A stretch of 64,000 nucleotides of DNA from Kallotenue papyrolyticum (GTDB lineage: Bacteria; Chloroflexota; Chloroflexia; Chloroflexales; Kallotenuaceae), in contig NZ_JAGA01000001.1 in assembly GCF_000526415.1 (NCBI RefSeq), positions 434,001 to 498,000 of the forward strand, given 5' to 3'. The translations under genes and the position numbers were made by a program. Positions 1 through 7,500 of the stretch are shown here, in pieces (position 1 is the first letter of the stretch; each line of letters opens with the position of its first letter). A model generated the notes under the pieces. The model ran no database searches. It saw only the letters and a list, made by a program, of their open reading frames with translations, and was not told where the DNA came from.

Positions 1-517
1 CCTCGACCTGAAACAGCCGCGCGGCGGCCTTGCCCAGCGCCTCCGCCGAGATGACGATGTTGGGGGCGATCACCCCGCCGATGTAGTCGCCCTGGCGCGA
101 GATGACATCAAAGACGGTCGCCGTGCCGAACTCGATCACGATCACCGGCCCACCGAAGCGCCGGTACGCGGCCACGGCGTGCGCCACGCGGTCGGCGCCC
201 AGCTCGCGCGGTGTGTCGATCAGCAGGCGCATACCGGTCTTGACGCCCGGCCCCAGCACCAGCGGCTCGACGCCCAGATAGCGCCGCGCCAGCTGGATCC
301 AGACCTCGGTCAACGGCGGCACCACGCACGCAATCGCGCAGCCGCGCACCTGGTCCAGGCGATAGCCGCGCAACGCAAACAGGTTGTGCGCCAGCACGCC
401 GTATTCATCCGTCAGACGCTGGCGCTCGGTGGCAATGCGCCAGACTTCGAGCTGCCGCGCGCCGTCGTACAAGCCCAGCTTGATGTTGGTATTGCCGATA
501 TCAACTGCCAGCAACAT
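1..517 (-). CDS. coaX: Type III pantothenate kinase (partial, C-terminus outside window)
   Basis: Phosphorylates pantothenate in the first step of coenzyme A synthesis, in the cytosol. The 172 codons seen begin MLLAVDIGNTNIKLG, whose DIGNT is the nucleotide-binding loop of CoaX. Further in are ELGADRVAHAVAA (the GADR motif), EFGTATVFDV (the FGTAT motif) and GGVIAPN. The ASKHA fold is therefore clear, but the last third lies beyond the left edge. The ATG at 517 is chosen because the DIGNT motif sits at residue 6, as in the family. A TACAAT -10 hexamer lies at 540-545 on the same strand, giving a short leader with a weak AGGATAAAGG purine stretch before the start. The next feature upstream is a tRNA gene on the opposite strand. 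Confidence 0.93.
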   Translation of the reverse strand, partial: MLLAVDIGNTNIKLGLYDGARQLEVWRIATERQRLTDEYGVLAHNLFALRGYRLDQVRGCAIACVVPPLTEVWIQLARRYLGVEPLVLGPGVKTGMRLLIDTPRELGADRVAHAVAAYRRFGGPVIVIEFGTATVFDVISRQGDYIGGVIAPNIVISAEALGKAAARLFQVE

Positions 518-629
518 AACCTTTATCCTGTTTGGGCGCATTGTAGCATCCCCAACGTCCGCACCGCGCAGCGACGCGTTGCGCGATCGTTGCGGATATG
601 GTACAAAGGACAGCGCAGAGATGCGCTGC

Positions 630-706
630 GGCCCCGTAGCTCAGGTGGATAGAGCAGCGGTTTCCTAAACCGCGTGTCGCGCGTTCGAGTCGCGCCGGGG
701 CCGCCA
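630..706 (+). tRNA. tRNA-Arg (anticodon CCT), CCA encoded
   Basis: A complete cloverleaf can be drawn. The acceptor GGCCCCG (630-636) pairs with CGGGGCC (696-702). The D stem is GCTC/GAGC. The anticodon stem GCGGT/ACCGC (657-661/669-673) closes the loop TTCCTAA, with anticodon CCT at 664-666. The T stem GCGCG/CGCGC encloses TTCGAGT. The discriminator is G703 and CCA is encoded at 704-706. It decodes AGG. A short T-run (709-712) follows the CCA without a clear terminator stem. Confidence 0.95.
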
Positions 707-1078
707 CCTTTTCCCCGTCCGCCTGCTGCAGATAACGCCCGGTCTATCCGGCGACGCCTTGCACCGAGGGCCCTGCTCGCGCCTGTCCCACCTGGCACCA
801 TCTGGCCGGTCCTTCCGGCGCCGGGCTGAGCGACATGCGGAAGGCTGCATCCTGCTATACGCTGCCTGGCGCCTTGGCCTGCACAGCGCGCCGTCATCGT
901 TCTGGCCATGGTTGGAGGAAAACGCCATGCTCCGATCGCTTCGCTTGCTCTGGTTGAAGCTGGTCAGGCGCGGGTGATCGGTCCGTGCGGCAATCGCCGG
1001 ATACGCCGGCAGGGCGCACCCTGGCCCAGGCATCGACAGATGTGGCCGGTGGGGACAGGCCGGCGCGCCGCGGCGGCG
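707..1078. other. Intergenic region between tRNA-Arg and the L,D-transpeptidase
   Basis: No recognisable gene occupies these 372 bases. The only coding-like signal is a 16-codon ORF at 927-977, listed separately, which has a strong Shine-Dalgarno. The rest has no long reading frame with a plausible start and no similarity I can recognise. Confidence 0.5.
927..977 (+). CDS. Possible 16-residue peptide with strong ribosome binding site
   Basis: The ORF reads MLRSLRLLWLKLVRRG and then stops. It is preceded by TTGGAGGAAAACGCC, an excellent Shine-Dalgarno at normal spacing. The product would be a short, basic, leucine-rich amphipathic peptide. It lies between a tRNA gene and the tail of a convergent gene, so it has no operon partner. 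The peptide could be a real microprotein, or the site could be a chance SD-ATG pair. Nothing about function can be said. Confidence 0.25.
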   Translation: MLRSLRLLWLKLVRRG

Positions 1079-2233
1079 TCAGGGGTGCACGACCACGGTT
1101 GTGCCGATCGGTGCCCAGTTGTAGAGCCAGGCGGCGGCGTCCAGCGGCAGGTTGACGCAGCCGTGGCTCAGACGCACGCCGGTGCCGAAATAGTTGTGCC
1201 AGTAGGCGCCATGCAGCGCTACCGAGCCGGTGAAATACATCACGTGCGGCACGTTGGGCACGACCCAAGACTCGCCGCCCAGGTTGCCGCGCATGGTCTG
1301 CAGCGGCAGCTTGGCGTAGATCTGGTAGGTGCCCGTGGGCGTGTTGAAGCCGTCCTTGCCCGTCGCTACCGGCGCGCTGAAGACCACCTGGCCGTCTTCG
1401 TAGGCCACCAACTGCTGGCGCGACAGATCGACATCGATCAGCTTGCCGCTGCGCTGCGGAGCCGAAGGAGGAAGCGGCGCCGCGGCGACCGTTGGCCTGG
1501 GAGCGGGCGTTGGCGGCACGGGCGTGGGCGTTGGCGGCACGGGCGTGGGCGTCGGCGCGAGCTGGGCAAAGGCGGCCATCATGCCATCGGCCGTTACTGC
1601 CTGCGAGACGAGCACCGCCGGCTTTTGTTCGGGCGTGATCAGCGCGCGGGCCAGCGCCGCTTCACGTCCCAGGGCGCTGACGCGCACATCCTGGCCGGGC
1701 GGCAGCGCGGGATGGTGTTCCAGCCGCGCGCGGGTGAAGTATTGCACCCGCAAGCTGGCGCCATCCACCATCTCCCACAGCGGCTCCGAAATCGGCGGGC
1801 CAAACATCAGCTCGCCGTTGTGCTCCTGCCAGAATCGCAAAAACGGCCCCGACAGCGTATGACCGGTCTCGGCGAAGAAGCGGCCCTCGCCCCGCGGCGC
1901 GGTGGCCGGCAGGCGCTCGAACGAACGCCAGCGCGTGCGCTCGCGGCCCAGCTCGCCCGGCACGACTCCGCCGGCGCGCGCTTCCAGGCGGCCCCGTTCG
2001 AAGTATTGCATCGGGATGTTGCCTTCAAAGACGATCGGCGTCAGCGGAGCGCCCAGCAGCTCGGCGCCGTTGTGCGCTTCCCAGAAAGCGAGGAAACCGT
2101 AGCGGTTATCGAGGGTGTGACCGGTAGACTCAAAGAAACGGCTGCCTTCCTGACCCAGGGCCACGCGCGCCAGGACGCCGGTCAGCAACAGCAGCAGCAC
2201 CGCGCCCCAGCGCCGTCGGTTGCGCCACGTCAC
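1079..2233 (-). CDS. Secreted L,D-transpeptidase (YkuD) with LGFP-like surface repeats
   Basis: Predicted cell-wall cross-linking or remodelling enzyme acting outside the membrane; 384 residues. Residues 1-27 form a signal peptide (VTWRNRRRWGAVLLLLLTG, basic then hydrophobic). Two related repeats follow, carrying TGHTLDNRYGFLAFW and TGHTLSGPFLRFW and then E/HNG...GxPxxE and YFxRxRLE signatures. A Pro/Thr-rich linker (about 232-266) leads to a C-terminal YkuD domain with VALHGAYWH and the catalytic SHGCVNLP motif. The GTG at 2233 is preferred over an upstream in-frame start because GGAGGG sits just before it. The same repeat type occurs in the secreted protein at 11407-12642. A near-consensus promoter lies upstream. 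Confidence 0.9.
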   Translation of the reverse strand: MTWRNRRRWGAVLLLLLTGVLARVALGQEGSRFFESTGHTLDNRYGFLAFWEAHNGAELLGAPLTPIVFEGNIPMQYFERGRLEARAGGVVPGELGRERTRWRSFERLPATAPRGEGRFFAETGHTLSGPFLRFWQEHNGELMFGPPISEPLWEMVDGASLRVQYFTRARLEHHPALPPGQDVRVSALGREAALARALITPEQKPAVLVSQAVTADGMMAAFAQLAPTPTPVPPTPTPVPPTPAPRPTVAAAPLPPSAPQRSGKLIDVDLSRQQLVAYEDGQVVFSAPVATGKDGFNTPTGTYQIYAKLPLQTMRGNLGGESWVVPNVPHVMYFTGSVALHGAYWHNYFGTGVRLSHGCVNLPLDAAAWLYNWAPIGTTVVVHP

Positions 2234-2295
2234 ACGCCCTCCTTTGCATGGCCGGTTGCGACGATTCCGTTGGCGTGACACCCCACCTGCCGGCG

Positions 2296-2324
2296 AGTAT
2301 AGGACATGCGTATTCCGCTGTCAA
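2296..2324 (-). promoter_or_regulatory. Sigma-70-type promoter of the L,D-transpeptidase
   Basis: On the minus strand a perfect -35 TTGACA (2324-2319) is followed after 17 bases by -10 TATACT (2301-2296). The expected start of transcription is near 2289, giving a leader of about 55 bases before the GTG at 2233. The right end of the decayed IS lies only a few bases upstream of the -35 box. Confidence 0.75.
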
Positions 2325-2336
2325 GAGTGTGACTAC

Positions 2337-2358
2337 GCTCCCGCCTAAAGGCGGGAGC
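2337..2358. repeat. Right-end hairpin of the IS605-type element
   Basis: Perfect 9-bp inverted repeat GCTCCCGCC/GGCGGGAGC with loop TAAA. It lies directly after the tnpB stop, the usual position of the right-end hairpin (and of the omega-RNA 3' scaffold) in this family. Confidence 0.8.
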
Positions 2359-2360
2359 TT

Positions 2361-3458
2361 CTAGGGGCTTTGCCCCACCGACTGTAGTCCCAGTCGGAGA
2401 ATGTTTCTCGCGGCGTTCAGGTCGCGGTCGACCTGAATGCCGCAGCAAGGACAAGCATGGAGACGATTGCTCAAATTCTTCTGAACCAGCGTGCCACAGA
2501 CCGAACACATCTGCGACGTGTTGCGCGGGTTGACCAGGACGACACAACGAGCGGCTCATGCTGCCTTCTGCATCGTGATCATCTGGTTCCACGCAGCGTC
2601 GCTGATGGACTTCGCCAGGGTGTGGTTCTTGAGCATCCGTTCGTGTTCAAGTCCTCGAAGGCGATGATGCCGAATGTGTTCACCAGCGAGCGACTCAGTT
2701 TGTGCGCAAAGTCGCGCCGGCGATTGGCAATGCGTTCATGGATATGGGCAACCGCCAGCCGCCTCTTGCGCCAAAGCGGGGTATCTTTTTCGACTGTGCT
2801 CAGCCTTCGCTGGGCCCGCGCCAAAGCGCGCTCATCCTTCCGGAAGAACCGGGTGGTTGGCGACTGTTGTCCCATCCGAAAGCGTCGCGAACGACTCCAA
2901 TCCAACGTCGATGCCGACCGCCTTCTCGGATGGTGGCATCGGCTCCATTTCTCGCTCGACAGCGAAACAGGCGAACCATTCGCCGGTTGCGGTGCGACGA
3001 ATGGTCAGCGTCTTGACGGTGCCAGCGATTGGCCGGTGCAATCGAATCTTGATACTGCCAATCTTGGAGAGCTTCAAACGATTCCCTTCCAGAGCAAAGC
3101 CAAACTGCGGATAAGTGAAGCTGTCGTAGCGGCCCTTGCCACGAAAACGCGGATAGCCAGGCTTTTCCCCAGTTTTGACGCGCCGGAAGAACGCCTTGAA
3201 TGCTAGATCTACCCGCGTCTGTACGTTCTGCAGAACCTGGGAGTGGACTATCTGCATGCTGGGACGCTTGCGCTTCCATTCCGGCAACAGACGCTTGCCG
3301 TCGTACAACGTGACCGAACGTTGCTCGGATTGTCAGGCATTGCGACGATAGGCCAGCGTCTCGTTGTACAGCCAACGGCATTCCTCAAGCGTCTGCTCAA
3401 GACGCTTCCGCTGATTGGGGGTGGGATACAACTGGTACCGGAACGTCTGCTTATGCAT
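2361..3458 (-). pseudogene. tnpB: Broken tnpB (RNA-guided nuclease/transposon protein)
   Basis: Reading leftward from ATG 3458 (MHKQTFRYQLYPTPNQRKRL) a full TnpB can be traced, but only across four lesions. There is an in-frame TGA at 3335-3333 and an apparent 1-base insertion in a G-run near 2851-2853 (after DGTTVAN, before RFFRKDERALARAQ). A 1-base deletion occurs near 2644 (after FEDLNTNG, before MLKNHTLAKS). A second in-frame TGA lies shortly after NQMITMQKAA. RuvC-like motifs GIDVGL and FEDL remain, as does the zinc ribbon CSVC...CPCC and the final DRDLNAARNIL. Both TGA codons fall where relatives, as I recall them, carry Trp. The gene cannot make full-length TnpB. Confidence 0.85.
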
Positions 3459-3504
3459 AACCAAAATATAGCAGGCATCGGCATAAATCGAACGAAGGGA
3501 GGAC

Positions 3505-3544
3505 GGCGCACAAGCCCCCCCCTTCAGAACGGGGCTTTTGCGCC
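3505..3544. repeat. Left-end hairpin of the IS605-type element
   Basis: Inverted repeat GGCGCA-c-AAGCCCC / GGGGCTT-t-TGCGCC, 13 pairs with one mismatch and a 12-base loop, upstream of the tnpB start. This is the expected position of the left-end structure recognised by TnpA. Confidence 0.65.
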
Positions 3545-3573
3545 GGGGATTCTGTAAATCGATACGGCGCTGC

Positions 3574-4407
3574 TCAAAAGAGCGATTCCTGCCGCCAGGC
3601 GCGTAGCTCGTGCTCCTGCAACTGGCGAGCGCGATCAATGTAGTGCAGCATCACATCGTCGCGATCGTGGCCGAGCTGGATCTTGAGCGTCTCGGGATCG
3701 GCGCCATCCACCAGTTGCCAGACCGCCGAGGTATGCCGCAGCAGCGAGGGCGTGACCGGCTCGGCAATGCCGGCCAGGACGCGATACTTCTCGCACAGGA
3801 TGCGCACCATGCGCTGTTTGATCGGGAAGACGGTCAGCCCCGGGTGCTGCTGCAGCCAGGCTTCGAGCGCGCTCCAGGTGGCGTCGGGGATCGGTACGAC
3901 CCGTCCGGCCACGTACAACAGGCGGTTGGCGGCATCGATCTGCGTGCGCGTCAGGGCACAGAGCTCGCTGACGCGCACGGCGCAGCCCAGCAACACCTGC
4001 AGGATGGCGTAGTCGCGCGGATGGTCTGCCGCTGCGGCCAGCAGCGCGGCTACCTCCTGACGGCTCAACGTGCGCGGCAACACGTACTCGTGCGTGGGCA
4101 GCTCCAGGCCCTCGGTCGGCGCGCGCCGGATCAGGCCGATGTCGGCGACAAAGGCGAAGAAGTGTTGTGCCGCCGAACGCTTGCGCGCCAGCGTCGCGCC
4201 GGTGGCACCGGCGGCCTGCAGCTCGGCCAGCCAGTGGCGCAGATCGGCGGTGTCGGGCACGGCATCGCCACGACCATGCGCCAGCATCCAGCTCTGGAGC
4301 TGCTGCATGTCGCGCAGATAGCCGTGGATCGTCAGCGGGCGGCGGTTCTGCGCACGCAGATGGCGCTCGAACTCGCGCAGCGCCGCGTTCCACCAGGATT
4401 GACTCAT
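3574..4407 (-). CDS. Tyrosine recombinase / phage-integrase-like protein, atypical active site
   Basis: A 277-residue protein with the XerC/D layout. A SAM-like core-binding domain (about 5-90) is followed by a catalytic domain (about 110-277). The first arginine is in CAVRVSELCAL, the second in LLRHTSAVW, then LGHDRDD and the tyrosine in MLHYIDRARQL. Two usual residues look absent: the His three before the second Arg is Ser (PSLLRH), and the beta-hairpin that normally carries Lys is shortened (LYVAGRVVPIP). The protein may be a degenerate or specialised recombinase. It ends next to the decayed IS and is divergent from the amylopullulanase; no attachment site is obvious. Confidence 0.8.
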   Translation of the reverse strand: MSQSWWNAALREFERHLRAQNRRPLTIHGYLRDMQQLQSWMLAHGRGDAVPDTADLRHWLAELQAAGATGATLARKRSAAQHFFAFVADIGLIRRAPTEGLELPTHEYVLPRTLSRQEVAALLAAAADHPRDYAILQVLLGCAVRVSELCALTRTQIDAANRLLYVAGRVVPIPDATWSALEAWLQQHPGLTVFPIKQRMVRILCEKYRVLAGIAEPVTPSLLRHTSAVWQLVDGADPETLKIQLGHDRDDVMLHYIDRARQLQEHELRAWRQESLF

Positions 4408-4490
4408 GTTGGTGCCTCGCTGCCAGTGCGCAACCAGAAACGCACATCTATTCTAGAATGTTCCGGTTCTGTCTGCAAGGCTTGACAGGC

Positions 4491-4519
4491 TTGACGCGCG
4501 CCGGAGCCTGATTTAGGAT
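4491..4519 (+). promoter_or_regulatory. Promoter of the amylopullulanase gene
   Basis: -35 TTGACG (4491-4496), 17-base spacer, -10 TAGGAT (4514-4519). A second TTGACA lies 9 bases upstream (4482-4487). Transcription would start near 4526, immediately before the palindrome at 4530-4545. Confidence 0.6.
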
Positions 4520-4529
4520 AGGTGGTGAT

Positions 4530-4545
4530 CGTTGACTAGTCAACG
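4530..4545. promoter_or_regulatory. 16-bp perfect palindrome, candidate repressor operator
   Basis: CGTTGACTAGTCAACG is a perfect palindrome placed just after the predicted transcription start and 33 bases before the amylopullulanase ATG. This is a classic position for a repressor of a catabolic gene. The binding protein is unknown; a LacI-type regulator is one possibility. Confidence 0.55.
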
Positions 4546-4578
4546 AACCGCTGTCCTCGCCCGACAAGGAGGTTGCGC

Positions 4579-7500
4579 ATGGTCGTCCACCGCTGGAAGC
4601 GCAGCGGCGCGCTGCTGCCCCTGCTGGTCCTGCTCGCCACGCTGGCGCCCGTGCCGCCGGCGCGCGCCGCCCACACCCCGCAGCCCACCTCCGTCACGAT
4701 CGCCGGCAGCCTGCAAAGCGAGCTGGGCTGTCCCGACGACTGGCAGCCGGCCTGCGCCGCCACGCAGCTGCGCTACGACGCCACCGACGGCGTGTGGCAG
4801 GGCGCCTGGAACGTACCCGCCGGCCGGTGGGAGTACAAGGCCGCGCTCAACAACGCCTGGGACGAAAACTACGGCCAGAACGCGGCGGCCAACGGGCCCA
4901 ACCTCGCGCTGAACCTATCCACCGCTGCCACGGTGAAGTTCTACTACGACCACGCCACGCACTGGATCACCAGCGACCACACCAGCGTGATCGCCAGCGT
5001 GCCGGGCAGCTTCCAGAGTGAGCTGGGCTGTCCCGGTGACTGGCAACCCGACTGCCTGCGCTCATGGCTACAGGATCCCGATGGCGACGGCATCTACAGC
5101 TTCAGCACCACGGCCATTCCCGCCGGCAGCTACGAAGCCAAGGTGGCGATCAACGAGAGCTGGAGCGAAAACTACGGCCAGAACGGTCAGCGCGACGGCG
5201 CCAACATCCCCTTCGTCGTGCCCGCCGACGCGACGGTGACCTTCCGCTACGATGCGGCCACGCACCTGCTGACGATCAGCGCGCAGAGCACCGCGCCGCA
5301 GCTCGGCGACAACAACATCTTCTGGGACGGGCTGGGCCACGACAGCCGCTCCGACCTGTACCGCGTGCCCGGCAGCGCGGTGCCGCGCGACAGCCAGGTG
5401 CTGCTGCGCTTCCGTACCTTCCACAACGACGTGAGCGCGGTGACGCTGCGCACCTACCACACCGGCCAGGGCATCGAGCGGCTGACGCCTATGCAGCGCG
5501 TGGCCGCGGGCGTGCCCTGCGAGACGGCGCTCGCCTTCCGCTGCGACTACTGGGCCGCGACGATCGACAGCCAGGGCCTGGGCACGCTCTACTACCGCTT
5601 CATTGTGCGCGACGGCGCGCGCACGGTCTATTACGAGGACGACAGCGAGGTGCGCGACGGCGGCTGGGGACGACCCTTCGCGCAATCGCCCGACTGGGGC
5701 TGGGCGATCACCGTGTACGATCCGGCCTTCAACCGGCCGATCCGCTGGATGCAAACGGGCGTGGTCTATCAGATCTTCCCCGACCGCTTCCGCAACGGCG
5801 ATCCCCACAACGATCCCAAGCCGGTGCCGCCCACGGCCCGCAACGCGCGCTTCAGCAAGGATCCGCGCTACGCCTATCCCAACGGCGAGGCGGCGACCAA
5901 CACCGCGCCGGACGACGACCAGATCGTGCGCATGCAGTGGGGCGAGCTGCCCGAAGGCTATTGCCGCAACCACCAGCTCCCCGACGACGCCTGCGCCTGG
6001 CGCTTCGACCAGACACCCCCGGCCTGGAGCCCGCGGCGCGAACAGCCACGCGGTCGCGATTACTACGGCGGCGACTTGAAGGGCGTCGCCGAGAAGCTGG
6101 ACTACCTCAAGCGCCTGGGCGTGACGGTGATCTACTTCAACCCGATCTTCGCCGCCGGCTCCAACCACCGCTACGACACGCGCGACTACCAGATCATCGA
6201 TCCCTACCTCGGCAACCTGGGCACCTTCAAGATGCTGGAGCGCGAGGCGGGCCGGCGCGGCATGCGCATCGTGCTCGACGGCGTCTTCAACCACATGTCG
6301 TCCGACAGCCCGATCTTCGATCGCTACGGCAACTGGGACGACGCCACCTACGGTCCCGGCGCGTGCGAGCGCGTGGACTCGCCCTACCGCCACTGGTTCC
6401 GCTTCCGCCCGCCGCGCGCCAACGAACCGGCGGTCTGCGCGCCCTTCACCCGCGACGGGCCGAGCTACTACGACTCGTGGGCCGGCTTCGATTCGCTGCC
6501 GCAACTGTCGGAGCATCCGGATGTCCAGGCGCACATCCAGCAGATCAGCCGCTATTGGCTACAGCAGGGTGCAGATGGCTGGCGGCTGGATGTGATGCAG
6601 GACAAGTCGATCCCCTTCTGGGAGGCCTGGCGTCAGCAGGTTAAAGCCACCAAACCCGACGCGATCATCATCGGCGAGCTGTGGAAGAAGTTCGACGTGC
6701 TGCCCTATGTGCAGGGCAACACCGCCGACACGGCCATGAACTACCGCCTGCGCGACGCGGTGCTGGGCCTGCTCGCGCCGCAGCCCTTCGACGCCAAGGG
6801 CTTTCCCGGCAGCGGCCAGCCGATCGCGCCCTCGGCTTTTGTCAACCGGCTGCTGTCGGTGCGCGAGGACTACCCCGACGCGGCCTACTACACGCTGATG
6901 AATCTGCTCGGCTCGCACGATACCGAGCGGCTGCTGTGGGTGCTCACGCCCGGCGCCGAGAACCGGCAGGAGCGCGAGTTCAACGCCGCCAACCTGGCCG
7001 AGGGCAAGCAGCGCCAGCGACTGGCGGCGCTGATCCAGATGACCGTGCCGGGCGCGCCGACGATCTACTACGGCGACGAGGCGGGGCTTACCGGCGACGA
7101 CGATCCCGACGACCGGCGCAGCTTCCCGTGGGGCGACGTGCCGGGCGATCCACGCCGGCCCGACCAGCGCATGCAGGCCTTCTATGCTGCGCTGGCCAAC
7201 CTGCGGCAACGCACACCGGCGCTGACCGACGGCGAGCTGCGCTTCCTACTGGCGGATGACGCCGCGCGCACCGTGGCCTATGGCCGTAAACACGGCAACC
7301 AGGCGGCGATCATCGCGGTCAATGCCAGCACGCAGGCGCGCCGCATCGCGATCCCGCTTGCGGAGTACCTCCCCGACGGCACGCAACTGATCGGCGTCAG
7401 CGGCGGCGCGGAGAACCTGCGCGGTGGCATGTTCACCGTCGGCAACGGCGCGATCACGCTCGATCTGCCGGCGCTCGGCGGCGCGCTGCTGCTGACGCAC

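Larger units (their letters stand above)
2329..3557 (-). mobile_element. Decayed IS200/IS605-family element carrying only tnpB (IS1341 type)
   Basis: The element consists of a tnpB-like pseudogene flanked by subterminal hairpins typical of IS605-family ends. The right-end hairpin is at 2337-2358 and the left-end hairpin at 3505-3544. On the element strand the left boundary is preceded by TTAC (3557-3554) and the right end finishes in TCAC (2332-2329), which resembles the TTAC/TCAA cleavage sites of IS608-type elements. There is no TnpA (Y1 HUH transposase), so mobilisation would need a transposase in trans. The exact boundaries are inferred. It sits between the recombinase gene and the L,D-transpeptidase promoter. 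Confidence 0.8.

Noticed and set aside
908-2278. 456-codon plus-strand open frame opposite the L,D-transpeptidase
   Set aside because: Antisense to a gene with clear domains; Arg/Gly/His-rich composition typical of shadow frames in GC-rich DNA.
2361-3458. TGA read as tryptophan, because both tnpB stops fall at probable Trp sites
   Set aside because: Many intact genes here stop at TGA, including ATGA overlaps in the lysine operon, and tnpB also has two frameshifts.
5068-6534. 488-codon minus-strand frame inside the amylopullulanase gene
   Set aside because: Fully antisense to the GH13 enzyme, with low-complexity Ala/Val/Arg content and no motif.
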